From: an uncultured Verrucomicrobiota bacterium
Lineage (GTDB): Bacteria > Verrucomicrobiota > Verrucomicrobiia > Chthoniobacterales > SZAS-18
DNA: 21,106 nt
Assembly (NCBI GenBank): GCA_937871685.1
Contig: CALMOL010000353.1
Span: 1 to 21,106 of the forward strand
Direction of reading: 5' to 3'
Numbering within the stretch: position 1 is the first letter of the stretch; each line of letters begins with the position of its first letter. Shown here one piece after another: positions 1 through 7,556 of the stretch. The translations under genes were made by a program, and so were the position numbers. Under the pieces are notes generated by a model. That model saw nothing but the letters and a program-made list of their open reading frames with translations. It searched no databases and was not told the origin of the DNA.

Positions 1-90
1 GAAGACGCCGAGCGCGCGCCGTAGGGCCACGGGAAGTTTCTATCATCATTCGCCGCGCGCGCGGCGTCGCGCACGCTCGCTCGCTTTCGG

Positions 91-96
91 TACAAT
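91..96 (+). promoter_or_regulatory. Possible -10 element upstream of dnaE
   Basis: TACAAT lies nine bases before the dnaE start codon and is a 5-of-6 match to the sigma-70 -10 box. Transcription would begin only a few bases before the ATG, giving a nearly leaderless mRNA. No convincing -35 box is seen 16-18 bp upstream. The same hexamer occurs upstream of ssb. Confidence 0.3.
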
Positions 97-105
97 CGGA
101 TTCCG

Positions 106-3100
106 ATGCCCGGCGACTTCGTCCACCTTCACCTCCACACGCACTACTCCACGCTCGACGGCGCGGTGCAGGCGGGGCCGCTCATGAAGAAGGCCGCCGG
201 CCTGGGCGTGCCGGCCGTGGCGATGACCGACCACGGCAACATGTTCGGCGCGATCGAGTTCTACCGCGCCGCCAAGAAGCAGGGCGTCAAGCCCATCATC
301 GGCTGCGAGGTGTATCTCGCCCCCGGCGCGCGCACGGACAAATCGGCCTCGTCGGCGCGCGACGCGTCGTTCCACTTCACGCTCCTGGCCGAGAGCAACG
401 AGGGCTACGCGAACCTCTCGCGCCTCGTCACCGCCGGCTTCCTGGAGGGCTACCATTACAAGCCGCGCGTGGACCGCGAGCTCCTCGCCGCGCACTCGAA
501 GGGCATCATCGCCTTGTCCGGCTGCATCAAGGGCCCGGCCAACCAGGCACTCCTCAAAGGCGACGAGGCCGGCGCCAAGCGCGAGTTGGCGGAGATGCGC
601 GATCTCTTCGGCGCGGAGAGCTTCTTCGTCGAGCTGCACGACCACGGCTTCGAGAACCAGCAAAAGCACAATCCCACGCTGGCTCAGTTCGCGCGCGACC
701 TCGGCCTGGGCACGGTCGCGGCCAACGACGTTCACTTCCTCGAGCGTGGGCACCACGAGGCGCATGACGTCCTCGTTTGCATCGGCACCGGCGCGGCCGT
801 GATGGACCAGCGGCGGCTTCATTACTCGCCCGAGCTGTATTTCAAGACGCCGCCGGAGATGCGCGCGCTCTTCCGCGACTATCCCGGCGCGTGCGACAAC
901 ACTCTGCGCATCGCCGAGCGCTGCTCGCTGGAGATCGAGTTCGGCAAGCCCAAGTATCCGGCCTTTGATCCACCCGCCGGCCGCACGCGCGAGGAGCACC
1001 TGCGCGACCTTTGCTGGGAAGGCCTGCGTCATCGCTTCGGGGCCCAGCGCGCCGACACGGATGCCGAGCTGCGCAAGCGCCTCGAATACGAGCTCTCGGT
1101 GCTGGAGAAGTGCGGCTTCGCCTCCTACTTCCTCATCACCTGGGACTTCATCCGCCACGCGCGCGAGCAGGGCATCCCGGTCGGTCCCGGGCGCGGCTCG
1201 GCGGCCGGCTCGCTCGTGGCCTACGTGCTCGGCATCACGGACATCGACCCGCTCAAGTTCAACCTTCTCTTCGAGCGCTTCCTCAACCCCGAGCGCGTGT
1301 CGCCGCCCGACATCGACGTGGACTTCTGCCAGGAGCGCCGCGGCGAGGTGATCGAATATGTCCGCCAGAAATACGGCGCGAGCCGCGTCGCGCAGATCAT
1401 CACCTTCGGCACGCTCTCCTCGAAGGCCGTGCTCAAGGACGTGAACCGCGTCCTCGGCTTCTCCTACTCGGAAGGCGACCGCCTCTCGAAGCTCATCCCT
1501 TCGAAGGGCGCCATTCCCTACGACCTCGCTGATTCCCTCAAGATCAACCCCGAGCTGAAGAAGGCCATCGAGTCCGAGGCGAACACCCGCCAGGTCTGGG
1601 ACCACGCGCTGGTCCTTGAAGGCCTCGTGCGCGGCACCGGCGTCCACGCGGCCGGCGTCGTCATCGGCTCGGAAGACCTCGTGAACTTCGTGCCGCTCGC
1701 GCGTGACAAGGATGGCCAAGTCCTCTCCCAATACGACGGCAATGCCCTCAACGACCTCGGCCTGCTGAAGATGGACTTCCTCGGGCTGAAGACGCTCACG
1801 GTGGTCCACGACGCCATCAAGAGCATCCACGCCCGCGGCCGGCCGGAGTTCAACATCGACGCCATCCCGCTCGCCGACCCGCCCACGCTGGCGATGCTCA
1901 ACCGCGGCGAGACCGTGGGCGTCTTCCAGCTGGAATCCGGCGGCATGGTGGGCCTGTGCAAGAGTTTCGCCATCGAGGGGATCGAGGACATCATCGCGCT
2001 CATCGCGCTCTACCGGCCGGGGCCGATGGACCTCATCCCCGACTACATCGCCCGCAAGCGCGGCAAGACCCGCATCCGCTACGCCCACCCGCTGCTGAAA
2101 ACGGTCTGCGCCGACACCTTCGGCATCATGATCTACCAGGAGCAGGTCATGGCGGCCGCCTCCGTGCTGGCCGGTTACTCGCTGGGCGCCGCCGACCTCC
2201 TGCGCCGCGCGATGGGCAAGAAGGACCTGGAGAAGATGAAGCTGGAGCGCGTGAAGTTCGTGGAGGGATGCGAGCGCGTGAACCAGATCGGCAAGGACAA
2301 GGCCGACGAAATCTTCGACCTGCTGGAAAAGTTCGCCGGCTACGGCTTCAACCGCTCCCACTCCGCGGCTTACGGCTGGGTGTCCTACCAGACCGCCTTT
2401 CTCAAGGCGAATTTCTCGGTGGAGTTCATGGCCGCGTCCTTGACCCACGCCACGAGCGCGAGCGACGCCACCGCGAAGATCGCGATCTTCGTCGCCGAGT
2501 GCCAGCGCATGGGCCTGCCCATCCTGCCGCCCGACGTGAACCGGTCCGGCCTCTACTTCGAGCCGGAAGATTTGGCCACGGAGGCACGGAGGGGGGCGGA
2601 TCTGGCCGCAGAGGCGCAGAGCGGGGAAGAGGATGGAGTCCCGTCAGACCCATCTGTCCCATTGGTCCCATCCGCCGGCGTGCGCTTCGGCCTCGCGGGC
2701 GTGAAAAACGTGGGCTCCGCCGCCGTGGAGACGATCCTCGCCGAGCGCCGCGAGAACGGCCCCTTCCGCTCTTTCGAGGACTTCTGCCACCGCCTCGACC
2801 CGAAGGCGATGAACCGCAAGCTCATCGAGTCACTCGTGAAATGCGGCGCCTTCGATGCCTTCGGCGAGCCGCGCGAGGCGATGTTCGCGCGCGTCGAGCA
2901 GACGATGGCCGCCGGCCAGCGCGCGCAGCGGGAAAAGGCCTCCGGCCAGTTCTCGCTCTTCGGTGAATCCGCCGTGGGCCCGGCCGCCGCGCCCGCGCCC
3001 TCCGCGCAGGCGCCGTGGCAGCCTTGGCCGCACGTCGAGCGCCTCGGCTACGAGAAGGAATTGCTCGGCTTCTACGTCACCGGCCACCCGCTGGAGGCAT

Positions 3101-3786
3101 GGCGCACCCTCGTGCTCGACGACAAGCGCTACACCCCGCTGCTGCGCCTCGACGACCTCGACGACAAGGCCACCTTCCGAACGGTTGGCTGGTTTACCGA
3201 GGTGATCCGCAAATTCACGAAGAAGGAGAACAAGCCCTTCGCCATCGTGCAGCTCGAAGACCCGACCACCACCGTCGAGGCGATGGTGTGGAACGACGTC
3301 TATGAGAAATCCAACTCGCTGCTGGAGCCGCGCAAGGTCGTCTCCGTGCGCGGTCGCGTGGACAAGCGCGGCGAGGAGATGCGCGTGGTGCTCGACGAGA
3401 TCAAGCTGGCTCCGCCCGGCCGAAGCCCTGCCGCCAGCGGCACGTCCGCCGAGACCAATGGAGTCGTTCCGGCTGACGAGGCCCCGGCCCCGTCTTCGCG
3501 CCTTCCTTTCTTCTCCCGCCCGCTGGGGTCGGACGATGATTCATCCGATGGCGCCGAAGACTCCGCCGAGACCGCCGTCCCCGCGCTCGTCCTCTCGCTG
3601 CGCCCCGATGGCTGCGATCACCAAACCCTGACCGGCCTGCGCGCCACCCTCGCCGAGTTCCCCGGCGAGACCACCGTGCTCCTGCGCATGCACCGCGGTG
3701 ACGGTTCTCGCCTGATGCTTCGTTCCGCCGCGTTGCGCGTGAACCGCACCCCCGAGCTGGAAGCGCGGCTTTCGGCTTGGTTGTAA
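106..3786 (+). CDS. dnaE: DNA polymerase III subunit alpha
   Basis: Replicative C-family DNA polymerase, the catalytic subunit of the cytoplasmic Pol III holoenzyme. At 1226 residues it is slightly longer than E. coli DnaE (1160). An N-terminal PHP domain starts with the His-rich HLHLHTH (residues 7-13) and TDHGN near residue 41, so the PHP metal site looks conserved, unlike in E. coli. The palm aspartates are in PDIDVDF (D402, D404) and in KMDFLG (D557), matching E. coli D401/D403/D555. A likely beta-clamp-binding motif, QFSLF, lies at 948-952. An OB-fold domain follows around 1025-1100, and a C-terminal region ends in NRTPELEARLSAWL. Residues about 824-856 form a low-complexity insertion encoded by repeat-like DNA, listed separately. 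The ATG at 106 is chosen because the PHP motif begins immediately after it. No Shine-Dalgarno sequence is visible. Identification is certain. Confidence 0.98.
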   Translation: MPGDFVHLHLHTHYSTLDGAVQAGPLMKKAAGLGVPAVAMTDHGNMFGAIEFYRAAKKQGVKPIIGCEVYLAPGARTDKSASSARDASFHFTLLAESNEGYANLSRLVTAGFLEGYHYKPRVDRELLAAHSKGIIALSGCIKGPANQALLKGDEAGAKRELAEMRDLFGAESFFVELHDHGFENQQKHNPTLAQFARDLGLGTVAANDVHFLERGHHEAHDVLVCIGTGAAVMDQRRLHYSPELYFKTPPEMRALFRDYPGACDNTLRIAERCSLEIEFGKPKYPAFDPPAGRTREEHLRDLCWEGLRHRFGAQRADTDAELRKRLEYELSVLEKCGFASYFLITWDFIRHAREQGIPVGPGRGSAAGSLVAYVLGITDIDPLKFNLLFERFLNPERVSPPDIDVDFCQERRGEVIEYVRQKYGASRVAQIITFGTLSSKAVLKDVNRVLGFSYSEGDRLSKLIPSKGAIPYDLADSLKINPELKKAIESEANTRQVWDHALVLEGLVRGTGVHAAGVVIGSEDLVNFVPLARDKDGQVLSQYDGNALNDLGLLKMDFLGLKTLTVVHDAIKSIHARGRPEFNIDAIPLADPPTLAMLNRGETVGVFQLESGGMVGLCKSFAIEGIEDIIALIALYRPGPMDLIPDYIARKRGKTRIRYAHPLLKTVCADTFGIMIYQEQVMAAASVLAGYSLGAADLLRRAMGKKDLEKMKLERVKFVEGCERVNQIGKDKADEIFDLLEKFAGYGFNRSHSAAYGWVSYQTAFLKANFSVEFMAASLTHATSASDATAKIAIFVAECQRMGLPILPPDVNRSGLYFEPEDLATEARRGADLAAEAQSGEEDGVPSDPSVPLVPSAGVRFGLAGVKNVGSAAVETILAERRENGPFRSFEDFCHRLDPKAMNRKLIESLVKCGAFDAFGEPREAMFARVEQTMAAGQRAQREKASGQFSLFGESAVGPAAAPAPSAQAPWQPWPHVERLGYEKELLGFYVTGHPLEAWRTLVLDDKRYTPLLRLDDLDDKATFRTVGWFTEVIRKFTKKENKPFAIVQLEDPTTTVEAMVWNDVYEKSNSLLEPRKVVSVRGRVDKRGEEMRVVLDEIKLAPPGRSPAASGTSAETNGVVPADEAPAPSSRLPFFSRPLGSDDDSSDGAEDSAETAVPALVLSLRPDGCDHQTLTGLRATLAEFPGETTVLLRMHRGDGSRLMLRSAALRVNRTPELEARLSAWL
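2575..2672 (+). repeat. Intergenic-type repeat DNA inserted in frame within dnaE
   Basis: The block holds two diverged copies of one motif, CCACGGAGGCACGGAGG (from 2576) and CCGCAGAGGCGCAGAG (from about 2607). A 9-bp periodic stretch follows at about 2643-2672, in which GTCCCAT-like words repeat (CCATCTGTCCCATTGGTCCC). The first motif resembles the core of the TTCACCAC...GAGG repeats in the prs-rplY spacer of this window. It encodes about 33 Ala/Glu/Pro/Ser-rich residues between FEPED and VRFGLAGVKNVG, where DnaE homologues are normally joined by a short linker. It keeps the frame, so the polymerase is presumably functional. Confidence 0.6.
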
Positions 3787-3882
3787 CAGCTGGATCACAA
3801 AAGATGCGCTTTATGGGCCCAGTCGAAGCCCAGGGTGCCGCGGTGCCCATTGGAGAACGTTCGCGAGAATCGCCCGATCCTC

Positions 3883-4368
3883 ATGCTCAAGACGCTCCTC
3901 GACGAGCTTTCCGCCGGCCTGCCTGACTGGCTGGAGGTCGAGCGCATCGCGCTGCGCCTGATCGCGGCGCTGATGCTCGGCGCGGTCATCGGCTGGGAGC
4001 GCGAGCGCGCGGGCAAGGCGGCCGGCCTGCGCACGCACATGCTCGTGTCGATGGGCTCGGCGCTCTTCATCGTGGGCGGGACCGCGGCCGGCATGTCCAT
4101 GAGTGATCTTTCCCGCATTATCCAGGGCATCGCGGCCGGTCTCGGCTTCCTCGGCGCGGGCACCATCCTCAAGCGCGACGACGATCGCGCCATCGAGGGC
4201 CTCACCACCGCGGCCGGCATCTGGATGACCTCGGCCGTCGGCGTCGCCGCCGGCCTGGGGCGGATCGGGCTGGCGATCCTGAGCGTGGTGCTCACTTGGC
4301 TGGTCCTGAAGGCGGCCCGAGTCTGGGAGGCGCGTCGCGCAAAATCGTCCGCCGGACGAAAGGCCTAG
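3883..4368 (+). CDS. MgtC/SapB family membrane protein
   Basis: Small inner-membrane protein of the MgtC/SapB family, 161 residues from ATG 3883. Family hallmarks are present in order: GAVIGWERERAG after the first helix, GLRTHMLVSMGSALF, GLGFLGAGTIL and GLTTAAGIWMTSAVGVAAGLG. About four to five hydrophobic helices are visible. The protein stops after the membrane part, so it lacks the cytoplasmic C-terminal domain of Salmonella MgtC and is closer to SapB-type members. The frame is also open from a GTG at 3835, but those 16 extra residues (Pro/Arg/Asn-rich) do not resemble the family N-terminus, so the ATG is preferred. The exact function in this family (magnesium homeostasis, ATP synthase modulation) is not settled by sequence. 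It sits about 100 bp after dnaE on the same strand. Confidence 0.9.
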   Translation: MLKTLLDELSAGLPDWLEVERIALRLIAALMLGAVIGWERERAGKAAGLRTHMLVSMGSALFIVGGTAAGMSMSDLSRIIQGIAAGLGFLGAGTILKRDDDRAIEGLTTAAGIWMTSAVGVAAGLGRIGLAILSVVLTWLVLKAARVWEARRAKSSAGRKA

Positions 4369-4518
4369 CTTGCTTCCTAGTCCGGGGAACCGATTCCCTT
4401 CCATCGCGATGGATTACCTTCTCCAGTTCTCCGACCGTGGCTTTCGCCAGCTCGACCGGCCGGAGCCGCAATCAGCTTGGACGGGGCCGTCCCTGCGGGG
4501 TGAACCTTCCTCGGCGGC

Positions 4519-5409
4519 ATGAGCGAGCGAGGAAAGTTCAGCGCCGAGGTGGCCGCCTTTGCGCGCGCGGCCGGCTCGCTGGAGCGCGATCCGCGCGTGC
4601 GCAACCCGGACCTCTTCGCGCCGCTCCTCCTGAGCCGCGGCTTCCGCGGCGCGCTGTGGCCGGGACTGCGCCCGCTCGCCGTGGGAATCTACCGCTGGAT
4701 TTTGCCTGGCCTCTACGCCTATCAGCAGGCGCGCACGCGCGAGATCGACCGTCACGTGCTCGACGGCTTGCGGGGCGGCGCCAGGCAGCTCGTGATTCTC
4801 GGCGCGGGGCTCGACTCGCGCGCGTGGCGCTTCGCGGACGAGCTTCGCGGCGGCCACGCGTGGGAGGTGGACCTGCCCACCACCGGGCGCTGGAAGCGCG
4901 ACCGCCTTCACCGACTCGGGCAATCCAGCGACCACGTCACCTTCGTATCGATGGATTTCACGCGCGACGCGCTGGCCGATGCGCTCGCGCGGCACGGCTG
5001 CGACCTGGGCCAGCCGACGGTCTTCGTCTGGTCCGGCGTAACTTACTATCTGCCGCGCGCGTCGGTGGAATCCACGCTCCGCGAGCTGGCGCACTTCGCG
5101 GCGGGATCAAGCCTGGTCTTCGATTACCTCTTCGAGTCCGCGCGGCGCGACCCGGCGAGCCACTACGGTGCGCGGGAGTTCTTCCGCCGCGTCGCGCGGG
5201 TGGGGGAGCCGGTGCATTTTGCCGTGGAGCGGACTGCGCTTGGCGGGTGGCTGGGCGCGCACGACTTCCGTTTCGAGGACGACGCGGGACCGGAGGAGTT
5301 GGCGCGGGCTCACCTCGTCCGCTCCGACGGCACCATGCTCGGCCGCATCTTTGAAGGCTTTGGCATTGCCCGCGCGACTCGGCGGGACGCGCTGCTGCCG
5401 GGCCGATGA
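4519..5409 (+). CDS. Class I SAM-dependent methyltransferase, LCM/PPM (TIGR00027-like) family
   Basis: 296-residue protein of the leucine-carboxyl-methyltransferase-like family of SAM-dependent methyltransferases. Seen directly: YQQARTREID (68-77), the SAM-binding motif I LVILGAGLDSRAWR (91-104), the acidic strand end WEVDLP (115-120), a DFTRD segment near 155, and VFVWSGVTYYL, the usual motif of this family before a Glu-rich helix. Bacterial members methylate small carboxylates or are of unknown substrate, so no substrate is assigned. Its ATG overlaps, as ATGA, the stop of a 37-codon open frame (4409-4522). It ends 65 bp before the convergent minus-strand gene. No Shine-Dalgarno sequence is present; the bases before the ATG read CCTCGGCGGC. 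Confidence 0.88.
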   Translation: MSERGKFSAEVAAFARAAGSLERDPRVRNPDLFAPLLLSRGFRGALWPGLRPLAVGIYRWILPGLYAYQQARTREIDRHVLDGLRGGARQLVILGAGLDSRAWRFADELRGGHAWEVDLPTTGRWKRDRLHRLGQSSDHVTFVSMDFTRDALADALARHGCDLGQPTVFVWSGVTYYLPRASVESTLRELAHFAAGSSLVFDYLFESARRDPASHYGAREFFRRVARVGEPVHFAVERTALGGWLGAHDFRFEDDAGPEELARAHLVRSDGTMLGRIFEGFGIARATRRDALLPGR

Positions 5410-5474
5410 GCGATGCCCGCTGGAAGTGATCCAAGCGGTGCAATCAATTCGGCGTAGGCGCCCCAAAGAACGGC

Positions 5475-5906
5475 TTACCGGTCCCAGACCGCGCGTCCCT
5501 GGCGGACCATCTCGTCGAACTTCGTCTGCTGCTCCGGCCGGAGCGTGGCACGCAGGCGGCCGGCGGAGCGGTCCAGCGCGGCGCGCAATTGCGGGTCCAC
5601 TTGGCGTCGCACGCCGTCGAGGTCGGCGAGGGCTTCGCGTAGAATTTGCTGGATTTGCGCGCGCTGGGCCGCGTCGGCGCGGAGCTGCCACGACATTCGC
5701 CGGGCGACCAAGTCGGCGAGGCCATCGCGGCCGCCCTGCATCACGGCGCGGCGCTGAATCCGCTCCATGGTGCCCACCGCGAGCACCGCGCCGATCACCA
5801 AGCCCGCGAAGAACACGCCGGCCACGCCGAGGATCGCGCGCCGGCGCGCGCGCCGCGGCGGCAGGACCGGCGACGCGGAAGCGGACGCGGCAGAGGAGGG
5901 GTTCAT
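5475..5906 (-). CDS. Membrane-anchored helical sensor-like protein (CnrX/Spy-like topology)
   Basis: 143-residue protein with a short Arg-rich cytoplasmic N-terminus (RRARRR), one membrane helix (about residues 25-46, ILGVAGVFFAGLVIGAVLA) and an outside, Gln/Arg-rich helical domain ending in LRPEQQTKFDEMV, an LTxxQ-type motif of the Spy/CpxP/heavy-metal-sensor superfamily. Size and topology match CnrX-type sensors that work with an anti-sigma factor. However, the sequence contains no His and no Cys, so the metal site of CnrX cannot be present, and another signal is likely. The start is the ATG at 5906, 8 bases after the stop of the gene for the 93-residue membrane protein; the frame is open further upstream but that part overlaps that gene. 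This is the last gene of the putative operon. The function is inferred from position and fold class only. Confidence 0.75.
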   Translation of the reverse strand: MNPSSAASASASPVLPPRRARRRAILGVAGVFFAGLVIGAVLAVGTMERIQRRAVMQGGRDGLADLVARRMSWQLRADAAQRAQIQQILREALADLDGVRRQVDPQLRAALDRSAGRLRATLRPEQQTKFDEMVRQGRAVWDR

Positions 5907-5914
5907 GCGGCAAG

Positions 5915-6196
5915 TCAGCCGGCAAGCATCCCGCCAATGAGCCAGTCGGCGATGGAATTGGGGAAGGGGTCGGCCAGACCACCCGCGAGTCCCCAGGCGA
6001 GCGCCAGGACGGCCGCCACGCCGCCGAGCCACGGGGCAATCCGCCACGCCCAAGCGCCAAACCCCTCGCGCTCCGCGGCCTCGGCGCGCAGGCGGGCGAG
6101 GAGGCGCGTCTCGAAGGCCAGCTCGGCACGGGTCGTGTCAGGGCGCGCCTGCCTAGCGAGGGCGAAGAGGCGATCGAGCTGGGGGTCAGGCTTCAT
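5915..6196 (-). CDS. Small one-TM protein, candidate anti-sigma factor
   Basis: 93-residue protein beginning MKPDPQLDRLFALARQARPD. The first about 48 residues form a charged, helical, presumably cytoplasmic segment (ETRLLARLRAEAAEREGF). A hydrophobic segment (IAPWLGGVAAVLALAWGLAGGL, about residues 53-74) and a short C-terminal end follow. It lies directly after an ECF sigma gene (41-base gap) and 8 bases before a CnrX/Spy-like gene. Length, topology and position are those of CnrY-type anti-sigma factors, which hold their sigma factor through the N-terminal helices. No zinc-binding HxxxCxxC motif is present, so it is not a ZAS-type anti-sigma. The role is inferred. The frame is open 15 codons further upstream, but the ATG at 6196 is the more natural start. 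Confidence 0.72.
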   Translation of the reverse strand: MKPDPQLDRLFALARQARPDTTRAELAFETRLLARLRAEAAEREGFGAWAWRIAPWLGGVAAVLALAWGLAGGLADPFPNSIADWLIGGMLAG

Positions 6197-6237
6197 GGCC
6201 GGAGAGAAGGTTGGGTTCACGCTGCGCCGAAGCGGGT

Positions 6238-6816
6238 TCACGGCAAATTCTCGCCCATCTCGGCGAGCACCTTGCGCAGGCGGGCGCGGGCGCGGTGGGC
6301 GCGCTGGCGAACGTTTGCCTCACTCCAGCCGGTGAGTTCAGCCACCTCGCGGGCGGGACGCTCCTCCAGTTCCACGAGCGTGAGGACGAGCCGCATTTCA
6401 TCCGGCAGTCGCGCGAGGGCGCGGTCGAGGATCTCCTTCGCGGCGCGCACCTCGCTTTCGCGCGCGGGCGCAGCATCGGCGAGGGTCCACGCGATCGGGT
6501 CCAGCTCGGCCTCGGCGCGGCGGTGCTTCTCGAGGCGGAGGTGATCGAGGCAGCGCCGCACGGCGAGGCGGGAGAGCCAGTGCTCGAACGGCGCGTCGCC
6601 GCGGAAGGAGCGGAGCTTTTCCCAGGCCCGCAGGAAGATTTCCTGGCCCAGGTCCTCCAGCTCGTGCCAGCCGCGCGCGAAGCGCGCCGCGATGCCGAGC
6701 ACCCGCCCCTTGTGCCGCGCGGCCAGCTCGGAGAACGCCTCGGCGCTCCCGCCCGCCGCGGCGCGCGCGAGGGCGGCGTCAGCATCCTCGGCGCGGGCGG
6801 AAGGTTCATGCGGCAT
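6238..6816 (-). CDS. ECF-type RNA polymerase sigma factor
   Basis: 192-residue extracytoplasmic-function sigma factor from ATG 6816. Region 2 is recognisable in AFSELAARHKGRVLGIA, DLGQEIFLRAWEKL and FEHWLSRLAVRRCLDHLR. A short linker separates it from region 4: LPDEMRLVLTLVELEERP, then the helix-turn-helix VAELTGWSEANVRQRAHRARARL. No third domain or C-terminal extension is present. The frame is open for 50 codons upstream, but that part is Arg/Pro-rich and unlike a sigma factor. It is followed by the small membrane protein gene (a likely anti-sigma) and preceded at 109 bp by an LTxxQ-type gene, so the four genes probably form one autoregulated unit. The bases immediately before the ATG are CAACCTCC, the opposite of a Shine-Dalgarno sequence. 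Confidence 0.93.
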   Translation of the reverse strand: MPHEPSARAEDADAALARAAAGGSAEAFSELAARHKGRVLGIAARFARGWHELEDLGQEIFLRAWEKLRSFRGDAPFEHWLSRLAVRRCLDHLRLEKHRRAEAELDPIAWTLADAAPARESEVRAAKEILDRALARLPDEMRLVLTLVELEERPAREVAELTGWSEANVRQRAHRARARLRKVLAEMGENLP

Positions 6817-6925
6817 GGAGGTTGCCGGGCGGCAGGGCAGTCGGCGGCAGGAGCGGGGCGGCGAGATCAACCCGCCGCCCGCGCGGCCATCTCTCAACTC
6901 GCAACCCATCACCCTCAACCTCGGT

Positions 6926-7465
6926 TCAGCCCTGGAGCCAGCGCTCGGCCCATTCCAGGCCGGCATCCACGCGCGTCTGGACGCTCTCCTGAAGCGCGCG
7001 GAGCTGGGCCTGCTGCTCGGGCGTGGCGATGGGGCGCAGGTCAGCGGCGAGGCGCGCGGCGAGCACGGACAGCTCGCCGCCCACTTGCCCGACGCGCTGG
7101 GCCTGGGCGCGGATGGCGGCTTCGTCGGGCCGGTCGGCGCGAATCATGTCGCGCAGCGCACGGCGCTCCCTCACGAGCTGCTTGACCACGGGCATTACGG
7201 TCGGCGCGTGGCGGCGCAGCACGGCGATGGCCTGCTCGCGCTGCTGCGGGGTGAAGTTCATCTCCGCGAGCCGCGCGCGAACCATGAGCGGGCCGGGGAG
7301 ATGGTCGGCCAGTGCGAGCGGCGGCCGGGCGACGAGCGTGCCGGCGGCCACGGCGAGCGCGGCGGCGGCGAGGAGCCAGCGGCGCCGCCGCGGCGAGGCA
7401 GGGTTGGAGGGAGCGGTCGGCGGCGCGGCGGCGGCCGGGGTGGTTTCGGACTGCGGGGTGTTCAT
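6926..7465 (-). CDS. Membrane-anchored or exported LTxxQ/Spy-like protein
   Basis: 179-residue protein. An unusually long Pro/Ala/Thr-rich N-terminus (about 25 residues) leads to RRRR and a hydrophobic segment (about 30-52, ending PPLALA before DH), either a signal anchor or an export signal with a possible cut after ALA. The remainder is all-helical and carries two LTxxQ-like motifs, MNFTPQQREQA and ATPEQQAQL, the signature of the Spy/CpxP/ZraP group of periplasmic chaperone-sensors. Unlike the partner at 5475-5906, it has His residues (DHLPGP, RRHAPTVMP). The ATG at 7465 was chosen because it places the signal segment sensibly and follows a candidate ECF promoter. It probably leads the operon that contains the sigma gene. 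A chaperone or sensor role is inferred. Confidence 0.78.
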   Translation of the reverse strand: MNTPQSETTPAAAAPPTAPSNPASPRRRRWLLAAAALAVAAGTLVARPPLALADHLPGPLMVRARLAEMNFTPQQREQAIAVLRRHAPTVMPVVKQLVRERRALRDMIRADRPDEAAIRAQAQRVGQVGGELSVLAARLAADLRPIATPEQQAQLRALQESVQTRVDAGLEWAERWLQG

Positions 7466-7474
7466 ACGCGGTCC

Positions 7475-7503
7475 TAGACGCAGGCCCGGCGCGAAACGTG
7501 ACA
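7475..7503 (-). promoter_or_regulatory. Candidate ECF sigma promoter of the sigma operon
   Basis: On the minus strand, TGTCACG (7503-7497), a 16-base spacer and CGTCTA (7480-7475) resemble ECF-type promoters; TGTCACA-N16/17-CGTC is the published ECF41 consensus. Transcription would start about 7468, only a few bases before the ATG at 7465. The match suggests autoregulation by the sigma factor encoded in the same unit, though that sigma is not clearly ECF41 itself (it lacks the SnoaL-like C-terminal domain). Confidence 0.45.
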
Positions 7504-7556
7504 AATCCTGCTCGCGCCCGGGCGAGAGGCGCCGTGTCACCCTCGCCCGCGACCGC

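Noticed and set aside
46..2448. 800-codon open frame on the minus strand opposite dnaE
   Set aside because: It is a composition shadow: low-complexity Leu/Ala/Val/His/Glu content, no motif, and it lies wholly over a certain gene in GC-rich DNA.
3835..3882. GTG start of the MgtC-like gene
   Set aside because: The extra 16 residues are polar and Pro/Arg-rich, unlike the family, and the ATG at 3883 gives the expected N-terminus.
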